NCBI GenBank assembly: GCA_029718625.1
Contig: CM056378.1
Coordinates: forward strand, 61,093,027-61,157,026
Length of the DNA: 64,000 nt
Source: Synaphobranchus kaupii
Taxonomy: Eukaryota > Chordata > Actinopteri > Anguilliformes > Synaphobranchidae
Direction of reading: 5' to 3'
Under the pieces are notes generated by a model. The model ran no database searches. It saw nothing but the letters and a program-made list of their open reading frames with translations, and was not told where the DNA came from. Positions 1 to 10,019 of the stretch are shown here, piece by piece (the stretch's first letter is position 1; each line of letters opens with the position of its first letter). The position numbers were made by a program, and so were the translations under genes.

Positions 1-144
1 ATTTTGGCCGAGAGACGTGTGGGCAGAGGGTACCAGTTCCTGGTGGACTGGGAGGGTTATAGTCCCGAGGAGCGTTGTTGGGTTTCGTCCAAGAATATTT
101 TGGACCCCGCTCTCATTAGGGACTTCCGAGACAGCAAAGCTTAG
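1..144 (+). CDS. Gypsy copy A: integrase C-terminus with chromodomain (partial)
   Basis: The reading frame is open from the first base to a TAG at 142-144. It encodes about 47 residues ending a Gypsy pol polyprotein. The peptide contains [15 protein letters not shown] and NILDP, the aromatic/acidic pattern of the chromodomain found at the end of chromovirus integrases, where it steers integration by contacting chromatin. It matches the end of the longer integrase frame at 38989-40521 almost residue for residue. The rest of pol lies outside the window. The stop is followed by a purine-rich tract and an LTR, as expected for the 3' end of an LTR retrotransposon. No break is visible in this short piece. 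Confidence 0.9.
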   Translation: MLAERRVGRGYQFLVDWEGYSPEERCWVSSKNILDPALIRDFRDSKA

Positions 145-168
145 GGATCGTCTGGAACCGTCCCTTAG

Positions 169-179
169 TTGGGGGGTAC
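169..179 (+). other. Polypurine tract of Gypsy copy A
   Basis: A G-rich run (ttggggggtac) sits directly before the TG that opens the LTR at 180. The equivalent run is at 40521-40532 in copy C. It would prime plus-strand DNA synthesis in the element. Confidence 0.7.
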
Positions 180-880
180 TGTCATGGTTAGTGGCTGTCT
201 CCTTTTGTTTTTACCTTGGTTTTCCGTTTGGCGTCGTCTGAGGCTCTATCGGATTTTTTCTTCCTCCGTTCCGGTGTTTGGATCTCTCCGGGTCATTATC
301 TTCTACACCTGTGTTTGGTTTCCGTCGGCTATAAATAGAGCTTCACTTCCGCTTTCCGGTGCTTCTAGATTGTTGTGGAGTAGTTACTAGAAAGCCGGTA
401 TTAGGTATAGGTATAGTCTCTAGCTTCTGTATCTCTGTTTTAAGTTATACAGAGACACAGCTATTGAAATAAGAAATAGGATTAGAATCTCTGGTTTTCT
501 GTCCTATCGCTCTCTATTCTTTTCTTTTTGTCTTTAGCCTGTTTATTCTTTGTGCAGCTCCTTAGCCGACTGAGCTGTAGCTACAGGCTTGCTATTTTGT
601 TCGTTTCTTTTCAGTTTTCTCAACCTCTGTTATACGCAGATCAATTAGTGCGTGAGGTTCTTTCTTTTTGTTTGTTTCTCGCTGTTCTAGCGAACCCTCG
701 CCTCCTTTTGAGGTTGTTTTGTGTTAGCCTTGAGCTAGGGAAGTTTTTCTCCCGCTTATCAGTTTCCCTTTTGCGGTTTAATTCTGCTTCTGTGGCGTGT
801 CTTTTAGATACGTTTTCTGAATCCTTATCTGTCGCGGTTGGTTCTCTATTTTCTAACCTAAAACCTGACACAGGGCTTAT
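180..880 (+). mobile_element. 3' LTR of Gypsy copy A
   Basis: It starts TGTCATGGTTAG, as do the LTRs at 14346, 36027 and 43937 (TGTCATGG). Shared landmarks follow in the same order: a TATAAATA box, a promoter-proximal GCTTCTAGATT, a cagctc/gagctg stem, a cctc/gagg stem, the CTAGGGAAG motif and a GTCTTTTAGATAC stem. Similarity to copy C fades after about 847, so the right edge is uncertain. Short open frames here are not genes. Confidence 0.8.
330..371 (+). promoter_or_regulatory. LTR promoter of copy A: TATA box and predicted RNA start
   Basis: TATAAATA at 330-337 is followed 31 nt later by GCTTCTAGATT at 361-371. The spacing equals that in copies B and C, where the corresponding 11-mer is the predicted 5' end of the RNA. 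In copy A this 11-mer has drifted from ACTTCGATATT. Confidence 0.55.
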
Positions 881-2240
881 TTCTTGCTGGCTTTGTAGTG
901 GATTATCTCGTAGAGGTTTGGGACTGTAAAATCTCTGCTCTAGTTCACCTGTGTGCGTTTTCCTCCGTGTATGGAGATTTGGGCGATGGTCGGAACTGTG
1001 TTCTGTTCGCCTCTCGGTGCATGTCGTCTCATGTGAGATCTGGCGTTTCGCTTCGGCTGGGTTGCTTAGCTCAGAAGTGTAGAGTAGCTGTTCTTTGTCC
1101 CTTTTCGCCGGGTAATGGTTTTCTTATAGAGAGACCTGGCGTGTTAGCTTCTACTGATTTCCGGGTTACGTTAAGCCAGTTAGTAGCTTTGGTACGTTTA
1201 TTCCCTGTTTTGTTCTCCTTCTCATGGGTTACATTCCCCTTTGTTGTGAGTCGGGGTTATCGTTACATTTCACCTTACTAAGAGGCTAGGGCGTGTGTTT
1301 ATGTAAGTTCGCTGTGTCTTTTGGGTAGTAAGTTTTGGGACGACGGTGCTCCGTCGGCTCACCTGTAAAATGTTTCTTTCATGGGAGATCGGGTGTTTAC
1401 CCAGGTATGTTTGCTGCATCAGACTGCGAACTCATTTAAGTAGCCATGGAACGTTAAGTCTCTGTTCCTGTTCGCCTCGTTACGTTTCCCCTTACTGAGA
1501 GGCAGGGCTTGTGCTTGTTAGTCAGTTAGCCGACAGTTTCGATTGGTGAAGGTGCAGCTGTCCATATCATCTTTTTGTGCTTTCCTTCTCCGGGTATAGA
1601 GATGTGGGCGATTCGGTTCGGAACTTTAGTTCGTTTCGCCCTTCGGTGCAATTTGTCTCTTAGGGAGACCTTTAGATGATGTTGGACATGTTTGCGGTTG
1701 ACTGCAAGTCTTTTAGCCTAGGTACATTAATTATCTGTTCCTTCGCCTCATTTCATTTCTCCTGTTTGAGAGGTTAGGGCGTGGCTCTATTGTTAGCTTG
1801 TCATTTTGCTGGTTAAGCATTGGGACGACGGTGTTCCGTCGGCTCACCTGTAAAATGTTTCTCTCTCCTGGGAGATCGGGTGTTTACCCAGGTCTGTTGG
1901 CTGCATGTGACTGCTAGCTAATGGAAGTAGCCACGGAACGTTATCTGTTCCTTCACCTCCTCCTATACCTATTGGTATTAGTTTTTTCCTGTGTTTATGT
2001 GCTGTGTGTTTTGTTTGTGCCATTGTGCTACTCGCCTGTTCTTATGCGTCTCGTTGTCGAGACAGGGCGTGTTATTTCTGGCTCGGTTATCTGTGAGCCG
2101 GTCTGTAGCTGTGGTGTTTGTGTTCCCTGTTTTGTCTCCTTCCCTTATCTGCGGGGTATCCCGCCTTAGTGGCCTAAGGGCTTAATGATTCCCCTTGCTG
2201 CGTTTGGCTCCTCCCACCTCACACGTCACGCCACATTACA
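881..2240 (+). mobile_element. LTR2-family fragment (5' end missing)
   Basis: This sequence is related to the solo LTR at 46752-48535 and ends the same way (ctcacacgtcacgcc...attaca, ending at 2240). It is built of repeated modules: the gggacgacgg-centred block recurs at about 1335 and 1822, and a block beginning ctccg(t/g)gtat recurs at about 962 and 1588. Many tiny hairpins are visible, for example GTCTCG/CGAGAC near 2050. The TGCCATGG start of the family is absent, so the left junction with the copy A LTR is a recombination or truncation point. Confidence 0.6.
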
Positions 2241-2759
2241 CTCTCTCTCTCTCTGCAAAACTATAGGCCATCTCCGGAACCCCGCGGACTTCAATTCAGA
2301 GTTCGTTTTAGGTTTTTGCTTTTTAATTCTGTAAAGCGTTACATAGCCTATTCTTTTATTTTTTATTCTTTCTAGTCTTTCTTTCGAGGCCTCCTAGGTC
2401 TTCTTCTTCTTTTAGAACACTAACTCGCTTTTTAGATAGTCTATTTTACACGGATTTTAAGATTTACGCAACCTCTGACATCAAAACATATTCTAAGACC
2501 TTGGCTACGGAGTATTGCACACACATTTCACGGACATCTCCAAAAATCTTTTTCCCTTCGGCTCTAACAAACATTATTTAAAAAATGGTATGCTTTCTTT
2601 CAGACAACTAACTCGCTATAGCCTACCGCCATTTGTCACGTTTTAACAGCCTTCTTGAATTCTTGAATTATTTTATTATTTTATTCTTTTAAAATGCTTC
2701 TGCTAACACAAACTGTTTTTTTTTTTTAAAACCTTAAACTATTGCCACTAACCTATACA

Positions 2760-2784
<25 letters not shown>
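2241..2784. other. No recognised feature; ends in an AT microsatellite
   Basis: A short (CT)n run at 2241-2253 is followed by AT-rich sequence with no convincing frame. An (AT)n run at about 2768-2794 is the target of the Tc1 element that follows. Confidence 0.5.
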
Positions 2785-2794
<10 letters not shown>

Positions 2795-3050
2795 AACATC
2801 GAACGAAAAGTTTGGAAATTTGTGTTTGGTAGATTATTTCTCTGTTGTAACAATGCTTCTTGGCAATAAATTTTATACCGTTGGAAAGCCTGTTTATTTC
2901 CCTTTTAAATGGTGCCCCATTTGTAAGGAACATGCATTTGTGGGATGATCAGCACAGCTGAGTATGTGGGTTGCGCTCATGTAAAATTTGCCAAATCTTC
3001 TCTGCCAATACCAAACAGCTTATTCTGCTGTTGCTATTGACTCTTGTTTG
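2785..3050 (+). repeat. Left terminal inverted repeat of the Tc1 element
   Basis: The sequence from tataaacatcgaacg to ctcttgtttg is the reverse complement of 4294-4556 with few mismatches. Confidence 0.85.
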
Positions 3051-3145
3051 GTGTTGTTTGGTGGATTGGATGATTGAAGTCTATCAGTAACAAGGAAGAA
3101 ACAAGACATATTGGCAATTTTACAATTTATTCATTTAACAAACAG

Positions 3146-4174
3146 TCAGGAGCCTCGGTAGCGTGTGGAAGAACCATACACAGCCACAACAGCCTGGCAC
3201 CTCCTCCTCATGCTGGTCACCAGCCTGGTCACACACTGCTGTGGGATGGCATTCCACTCCTCAACCAGGATTTGTCGCAAGTCAGCCAACGTGGTTGTGT
3301 TGGTCACTCTAGCACGAACAGCACGCCCCAGCTGATCCCACAAGTCTTCAATTGGGTTAAGGTCAGGACTGTTGGCAGGCCATTCCATTCTCTCTACTCC
3401 AAAATTCTGGAGGTAGTCTCTGATAAACCCCGCTCAGTGGGGGCGAGCATTGTCATCTTGGAGGATGGAGTTTGGCCCCAGACTGTGGAGATATGGGATT
3501 GCCACTGGTTGCAGAATCTCATCTCGATATCTCTCTGCATTGAGATTGCCTCCAATGATGACAAGCCTCGTTTTTCCAGTGATGGAGATGCCGCCCCACA
3601 CCATCACACTGCCTCCAACAAAAGGTGTTACTCTATCGGTGCAGCAATCAGCATAGCGTTCTCCCCGTCTTCTCCACACTTTGACCCTACGATCCAACTT
3701 CCGTAGGCAGAATCTGGACTGATCGCTGAACATAACGTTCCTCCACATGTTCACGTTCCAGTGCAGGTGTTGCCGACACCAGCGCAAACGGGCCTGATGG
3801 TGAAGGGCAGTCATGGCAGGCCTCCTGGCAGCCCTATGAGCCCGGAGATTGGCTGTGTGCAGTCTGGTCCGGATTGTCTGGGCCGAAAACCGTGTGCCAT
3901 ATCGTCCTGCAAACCTTGACTGCAAATCTGTAGAAGACAGCCTACGGTTCCTAAGTGCTGAAAGGGTGAGGAACCGGTCTTCTTGGGGTGTCGTCTTCTT
4001 GGGACGCCCACTTTGCGGTCTGTCTCTGACATCCCCCGTTTCATGGAACTTGGCCTTCAGTTTGGAGATGGTACTAGGGCTCACTCAAAATGATGCCGCA
4101 ACTTGCTTTTTTGGAACACCAGCTTGAAGTTGCATTATCGCACGGGCCTTATCGAGATCAGACAAACGTGGCAT
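3146..4174 (-). pseudogene. Tc1-like transposase (DD34E), broken
   Basis: The minus-strand frame begins at an ATG at 4174 (MPRLSDLDKA) with a helix-turn-helix region, then RDRPQSGRPKKTT (GRPKK motif), then the DDE catalytic core: FSDQSRFCL (first Asp), ILQDDNARPH (second Asp) and NSPDLNPIEDLWD (Glu). At least two lesions are visible: an in-frame stop near 4085 between the first helix region and the rest, and a frame change between about 3434 and 3388. Full length would be about 340 residues, normal for the family. The protein would cut and paste the element at TA sites. Apart from the two breaks the domains are complete and in order, so this copy is young to moderately old. Confidence 0.85.
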
Positions 4175-4293
4175 GCCGATTCTTGGAGCAGACACCAATT
4201 GACCACTGTAGCAGGGCCCATGCTCACAGGTGCTGCCAATCAGGTGCCAATCAGGCACCTGATTGTCAGCACCTGGGGGTACCGGAAGCTCAA

Positions 4294-4556
4294 AACAAGA
4301 GTCAATAGCAACAGCAGAATAAGCTGTTTGGCATTGGCAGAGAAGATTTGGCAAATTTTTCATGAGCGCAACCCACATACTCAGCTGTGCTGCTCATCCC
4401 ACAAATCCATGTTCCTTACAAATGGGGCACCATTTAAAAGGGAAATAAACAGGCTTTCCAACGGTATAAAATTTATTGCCAAGAAGCATTGTTACAACAG
4501 AGAAATAATCTACCAAACACAAATTTCCGAACTTTTTGTTCAATGTTTATATATAC
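4294..4556 (+). repeat. Right terminal inverted repeat of the Tc1 element
   Basis: Inverted copy of 2785-3050; it ends with tgtttatatata beside the right flank. Confidence 0.85.
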
Positions 4557-4920
4557 ACCTTACTTTTTCACGATGTTGTTCTAATAAAATAATTTAAAAA
4601 TTCCTTCACATCTTTTCCTCCCCCAAGCACCCCAAAGACCAACCATAAAAACCAACGTTTACAACAAACACCCCCCCAATAAAATGACATAATCACAATG
4701 CCAATAAATCAACCCTTGAAACAACACCCCGAATAATAATACATTATAAATTAAAAAATTTAAAAAAATTTATAATAATAATATAATAATAATTATTATA
4801 TTTTTTTCATAACCTCATTAATATTAATAAAATATGCAAATATGCCCATCAATCAAATTTTGACATTTGCCATATGCCCATCAATCAAATTTTGACAGTT
4901 GCCGTATGCTATATACTACT
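4557..4920. other. AT-rich sequence without recognised features
   Basis: There are poly-A/T and TAATAA runs and a short direct repeat (atgcccatcaatcaaattttgaca, seen twice between about 4840 and 4900). No supported frame. Confidence 0.5.
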
Positions 4921-5052
4921 GGGGTCATTTATGACAAAGACTGGCTTATCTTTGATGTTTGTGGGGGTGAGTGAGTGAGAGACAGAGAGCGACAGAGATA
5001 GAGAGAAGGGGGGGTGGTACTTTACTTATATCTAAATATTAGATATCCTACA
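4921..5052 (-). repeat. Truncated 3' LTR
   Basis: It matches 10670-10805 closely, from gggtcatttatgacaaagac to gatatcctaca. On the minus strand it opens TGTAGGATATC directly after a polypurine tract. Similarity stops abruptly at about 4921. Confidence 0.75.
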
Positions 5053-5063
5053 TTCCCTCTCTT
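5053..5063 (-). other. Polypurine tract
   Basis: On the minus strand, aagagagggaa precedes the TG that opens the LTR. The same tract occurs at 7276-7286 at the head of the second tandem copy. Confidence 0.65.
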
Positions 5064-5100
5064 GTAAGAATAGGTGCACCTGCTAAAAACCTATTCTTAC
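5064..5100. other. Hairpin beside the polypurine tract, copy 1
   Basis: GTAAGAATAGG at 5064-5074 pairs with CCTATTCTTAC at 5090-5100, a perfect 11-bp stem with a 15-nt loop. Its counterpart at 7288-7330 keeps the pairing with different bases. Confidence 0.7.
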
Positions 5101-5762
5101 ATCACCAAATAGGTATCACATTACACATTTGAACATTGAAGATGCAGTTACCTGCTAACAACAAAAACAACTGTCCAAATGTTTCACCAACCATCTTTAA
5201 AACAATTAGTCCATGCACAGTTTAATACTCCCGTTGTGATCTGCTGGCCAGCAGATATATGGACACCCTGATGTATGTCACACGATGATCCGGTGTGGTG
5301 CGGAGCCATATCTCTATTAGACACTCTTATGTGTCGCTGCTGTTATGACACCCTGGTTCAGTCTCTTCCTTCTCCAGTGTCCGGGTATCGAGACTGGCAA
5401 GGGACAAGAGGTTCCCTGGACTTTGGATAACATGCAGTGCTTTTTCCCATTAATGTTGCAATTGCGTGAGTGAAATGCAGCCGACTCTCTACCAGTTCTG
5501 CACGGCGTGCGGGGGCTCTGTCTCCTGTGACAGGAAGCTGGACGATCCACAGGTGGCAAAGTGCGGTCAGGACCTCTCTTCTGACGGGCGGGGAAGCACC
5601 TCTTTCCCTGTCGGAATCCATTTTGGCTCCTTTAGCCTGGGTCCAGTTGGGTGGACTGCTGACGGCAGTTGCTTAGGCTAGCTTCCCGCGGCAGGGTGTG
5701 GGACCGGTTGCACTTGTTTGCACTTGTGTCTGTGGGTGTCCTTTAGGGAACGGCAGGAGAAG

Positions 5763-6898
5763 TGTTAGGATCCTGTAATTCTGTCTGTTTAATTTGTTAT
5801 GTTTCCTGATTTCTTTTCCTTTTTTCCTGCATTTCCCTCGCGATTGTCAGTCCGCGTTCCATGTTCCTCAGATTCCACTCCCTGTCTTTGTCATTACACT
5901 ATTCGGGTGATTTCGGGAACATTAGGGTTTCCTCTGTATCTCGTTTTCTTCCTTCTAGCTTTATTAATATTTGTATTTAATACTAATGTACTAATCATAC
6001 TAACTGTTAGATTAGATTTAATACTAACCTGCTAACAAACTAACGTGTATATAATACTAACCAGCTAACCTACTAACATTAGGGTTTTAGAGTTCGCTAC
6101 TAACATTACTAATTACTAATTCATCTTGAGTTTCTACCTGCAGCTGTCATTTCCCTCCTCGTTATCCTATCCCTGTATCTATCTGATTTCGCATTCTCTG
6201 CACGTGTGTCCACTTTCGCGTTCCTCCCCTCCGAGCTTTGCACTTGTCTACCTGCTAACCCCAGGCCGTTTGTTATCATTGTGTCTATGTGTATTCCAGT
6301 CCGTGTCTTACGTTTCCCCCGTTATTGTATTATTGGTCCCTGTTAACCCTCATTGTTCTCACCTGTGTACTCTCCCATTTCCCCTCCTCTTCACACCTGA
6401 TTCCTTTTGTGTAATCTTCTCCCTGTGTATTTAAACCTTGTTATTTCAGTCTGTCTTCGCAAGTTCCTTGTACCAAATATTTTGCGACTGTGTTTCTTTT
6501 TGTTCCTCCGAGTATCTGCCCAAGTTGTTTGTTTATTTCCTAGTATCTGTTTTCTAGTTTTTGTTTCCCTAATTTTTTTGCCTGTTGTTGTTTTGTTTTG
6601 TATTCAGTCTGTTTTGTTTTCTTTGTGTTCCTCCTACACCTCCCCCGGTTTGGACCCCTGCCTGTGTTCTCGCGACCCTGTTTTTTGGATTCTACTTTTG
6701 TACCTTTGCTGTGCCTTCCTGGTTATGACCCCTGCCTGTTCCTTGACCATTCTTTGGACTGTGATTTGTTTCGTTGCCTGTCTCCCCGGTTTTTTGACCC
6801 AGCCTGTCTTACTACGGATTGCTGCCTTGCCCTCATTAAACTTCGGTTTTTTGTACTTCTGCCTGCGTTTGGGTCCTTCCCCCCACCAGCTCCTAACA
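5763..6898 (+). mobile_element. Solo LTR (1136 bp) with AGAAG target duplication
   Basis: It starts TGTTAGGA and ends TCCTAACA (8-bp terminal inverted repeat) and is flanked by AGAAG at 5758-5762 and 6899-6903. The tandem copy at about 7957 reads straight through (ggcaggagaagactgtggg), giving an uninterrupted empty site. A TATTTAAA box lies near 6427. No internal gene is left, so this is the product of LTR-LTR recombination. Its pyrimidine-rich open frames are not genes. Confidence 0.9.
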
Positions 6899-7275
6899 AG
6901 AAGACTGTGGGAGTTGAGGGCTTAGGCCTTATCACTCACAGCAACATGTGAAGAGGGGAACAATTAATGATAGCACTGCATGTTATGAGCACTGTCAGTC
7001 CATGCAGGGGAACTTTATGGACAGGGTTTACTGTCCATGGGATTGCCAGTCCAAATAATCACATGAATAGGGCAGACTTGTCCATAAGTGTCCAGGAACA
7101 GTATTTGAGGGGGCACCTACACATAAAAGGGACTTAAAAACATATGGGCATGGTATTAGGTTAAAAGATGGTGGTAGAGATGTGGGGGGGGGGGGGGTAG
7201 AAACAGAGAGAGACCAACAGGGAAAGAGAGAAACAGAGAGAGAGAGAGAGCAAAACACTTTAGGCAACATCCCGT

Positions 7276-8300
7276 CATTCCCTCTCTTGGAACGATAGGT
7301 GCATGCAGCTGCTAAGGGCCTATCGTTCCATCATCATAAAAACCACACATTTGGACATTGTATATATAATTGTACAATGATAGCCGCATGAAAACAACTG
7401 TCCAAATGGTTCACTAACGATCTTTAAAACAATTAGTCCAGTTTAATAGTCCCATTGTGATCTGCTGTCCAGCAGATATATGGACACACTGACTTATGTC
7501 TCACAATGATCCGGTATGGTGCAGACATTTTTTGTGTCACTGCTGTCATGGCACCTTGGTTCAGTCTCTTCTCCAGTGTCAGGGTATCTGGACTGGCAAG
7601 GAAAGAGGTTCCCCGGACTTCCTTGGGTAACATGCAGTGCTTTTTCCCATTAATGTTGTAACTGCGTGAGTGAAAGGCAGCCTAATTCCACAGTGTCTCT
7701 ACCAATTCTGCACAGCGTGCGGGGGGCTCTGTCTCCTGTGACAGGCAGTTGGGCGATCCACAGGTCGCAAAATGCGGTCAGGGCCTCTCTTCTGACGGGC
7801 GGGGAAGCACCTCTTTCCCTGTCGGAATCTGTTTTGGCTCCTTGAGCTCGGGTCCAGTTGGGTGGACTGCTGACGGCAGTCGCTTAGGCTAGCTTCCCGC
7901 GGCAGGGTATGGGTCCGGTTGCACTTGTGCCTCGGGGGGTCCTTCAGGGAGTGGCAGGAGAAGACTGTGGGACTTGAGGGCTTAGGCCTTATCACTCACA
8001 GCAACATGTGAAGAGGGGAACACTGCATGTTATAAGCACTTAGTCCATTCAGGGGAACCTTATGGACAGGATTTACCATCCATGGGATTGCCAGTCCAAA
8101 TAATCACCTTGTGCAGCAGACTTGTCCATAAGTGTCCAGGAACAGCATTGGAGGGGGCACCTACACGAAAAGGGACTTGGCATGGTATTATGTTAATTTT
8201 TTTTTAAATTATGTTAATTTTTTTAATTATGTTATGCTAATTATGTTAGTATTATGTTAAAAGGTGGTGGTAGGGATGTGGGGGGGGGGGTATGGCAACG
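7276..8300 (-). repeat. Tandem 3'-region repeat, copy 2
   Basis: Diverged copy of 5053-5762 plus 6904-7275. It contains the empty site for the solo LTR and the partner hairpin. It ends near a G-rich run at about 8281. Confidence 0.75.
7288..7330. other. Hairpin beside the polypurine tract, copy 2
   Basis: TGGAACGATAGG at 7288-7299 pairs with CCTATCGTTCCA at 7319-7330, a perfect 12-bp stem. Compared with copy 1, three base pairs have changed on both sides. Confidence 0.75.
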
Positions 8301-8572
8301 GTTTTACCTCCTAGAACCCCAGTGTGGTTACTGGCAGTCCTTTGGCTGCGGAGGGCCACAGCGTTCAGCAAACCGGGATGACAGAAGGCATCCTGTCATC
8401 TTGCTTCTTCCGCACGTGGATGCCCCTTAACCACGCCCGTCTCATCTCTGTCCAGGGATCTATGCCAGTTTTGGCTTTGGTTCCCTCTCTGGGCAGCTGG
8501 GCTGATCATCCTTTGTAGGCCTCCAGTCCATCACTGCTCTCCGAACACTTCTGACGTCGGAAAGGGGCTCTT

Positions 8573-9859
8573 TCATTTTCCCTGGATGATGTGTGTGCGA
8601 AGTTTGCAGGTGTGGCTCGGGGGTGGATAGCTAAGGGTGTGGGAAGCTGTTGTTCCAACTTGGCTGCTTTCATCTTGCTTTGGAGTGCAAGCCAACACTC
8701 TGGCGGAGACTTTGAGGGCCCGAGGGGTCGTAAAACGGCCGGGGGTTGGCATCCTGCTCCATTTCTCCCAGGGTCTCTTTGTAGCTCTGATAGGGGGACC
8801 TCTGTGAAAGCCTCGCTCCTGTATCTCCTCCGTCACAGGAACTGTGGAAGTGGGAGAGTCCCCGGATTCAGCAGGAGGGGAAGAAAAGTCCACAACGGGT
8901 GGGGTGGGGTCCTCGGCCTGGGTGGGCTGGTCTGTGGGGGCTGACTCCACCTGCTGGGGTGCGTAGACCTCTCCACCTGGCAGGGCTGATGGGCCTATAG
9001 AAGCTGGTTCCGTGTCCTGCGGTTCGATGGTCTCCTCACCAGGCTGGGTTTCTGTGTCTGCAGTAGCAGGTTCTGCCTCCAGGGGTCCGACGGTCTCCTT
9101 ACCAGGCTGGGCTGCTGTTTCTGCAGTAGCAGGTTCTGCCTCCAGGGGTTTGATAGTCTCCTCACCTGGCTCAGTTGGGAGGACTGCAGCAGCGGATTCC
9201 ACTTCCTGTGGGGTCACATCCTCTGTGGTGGCTGCTGTGATACAAGCCACAGAGCTGTTTCCCCCAAATTCCTCCAGGGAAGGGGGGCTCACCAGGGGGG
9301 CAGCTACATTGTCTGTGGAGGTGACAAAATCCACAAAATTGTCCAAGCCTGAAGGGGGTGGGGATGAGTCAATGGAGAGTGGTGTATTGTCCTTGGTGGG
9401 GGGGTGGTGCCTGGGTTATGCCTGGGATGGCACCATCCACTGCGCCTACCAGCGCAGGCTGTACTGCCACAGAAGAAACTGGTTTGGCAGTAACTTCTGA
9501 CTTACAGTGGTGCTTTTCCCAAGCCAGTTTCCACATTTCGTTTACCTCCTCCCATGCCTGCTTTGACTGTCGGAGGTAGAGAAAATGTTGTCTTTTCTCT
9601 AGGTACGACCTTATCCCTTGTACAATTCTACACTTGGTTTCATCACTATCTGGAGAAATCAGATAGTCCAAATAGCCTCCTCCTTAAGCTGGTCCATTGC
9701 ATTGAGTTGTTCTGCAAATTTTGGGCACTGGGCTATCAAGTATTGCCATTCTGATATCATGAGGTACCACTGCTAATCCAACCTTGACTGGCCAAGGAAT
9801 GCTGGTAGGTCAGCAGTGGAAGGTAAATGAGGCATCTCTCTCTTTGTCTGGTATGCCAT
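8573..9859 (-). pseudogene. gag-like gene with Pro/Glu-rich repeats, broken
   Basis: The minus-strand start ATG at 9859 opens MAYQTKREMPHLPSTADL, and the frame continues through an in-frame stop and two frame changes to about 8573. The N-terminal part is helical and charged (for example QAWEEVNEMWKLAWEKHHC). The C-terminal half has four imperfect ~22-residue repeats around PGEETI and EAEPATA, rich in Pro, Glu, Thr and Ala, then a basic stretch (RATKRPWEKWSR). No CCHC knuckle is visible. Its place between primer site and polypurine tract makes a structural gag role likely. I do not recognise the family, and the call rests on position and composition. An unrelated low-complexity gene is the alternative. 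Confidence 0.45.
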
Positions 9860-9997
9860 AATATATAAATTATATATATTTTTTTCAAAATAAAATCAAT
9901 CAATCTAAGACCAGTCGATTAGAAAAAGATTTGAATTTATCTCAGAGTTTACCGCAGTTTACTCAATAGTACAATTTAGTATGCCATAGGACAACCT

Positions 9998-10015
9998 ATC
10001 TCAGTGGGACCTCCA
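9998..10015 (-). other. Primer binding site, tRNA-Gln type
   Basis: The minus strand reads TGGAGGTCCCACTGAGAT, which by recall of the tRNA-Gln (UUG) 3' end matches in 17 of 18 positions. It lies 4 nt beyond the CA end of the LTR. Confidence 0.7.
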
Positions 10016-10019
10016 ATTA

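Larger units (their letters stand above)
2785..4556 (-). mobile_element. Tc1-like DNA transposon with ~260-bp inverted repeats
   Basis: Two long inverted repeats flank a minus-strand transposase. The element sits in an (AT)n tract, fitting the TA target of Tc1/mariner. The total of about 1.77 kb is normal for a fish Tc1 element. The outermost bases are blurred by the AT repeat. Confidence 0.88.
5053..7275 (-). repeat. Tandem 3'-region repeat, copy 1 (split by a solo LTR)
   Basis: Segments 5053-5762 and 6904-7275 together form a ~1.08-kb unit that is a diverged copy of 7276-8300. Shared blocks include the hairpin next to the polypurine tract, gtgatctgctg(g/t)ccagcagatatatgg, and cttaggccttatcactcaca. 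Short minus-strand frames are present, but none is conserved as a frame between the copies, so coding is not supported. Confidence 0.75.

Noticed and set aside
17..2185. Several open frames of 60-130 codons rich in Phe, Leu, Ser and Cys
   Set aside because: They lie in pyrimidine-rich LTR sequence, are not conserved between LTR copies and have no domain pattern.
3074..4597. Plus-strand frames over the Tc1 element
   Set aside because: Antisense to the transposase and its inverted repeats; the minus strand carries all DDE motifs.
5799..6951. Overlapping hydrophobic frames resembling membrane proteins
   Set aside because: They are inside the solo LTR at 5763-6898; the T/C-rich composition creates them.
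9998..10015. A tRNA gene or tRNA-derived SINE
   Set aside because: Only the 18-nt complement of a tRNA 3' end is present; no cloverleaf or A/B boxes surround it.
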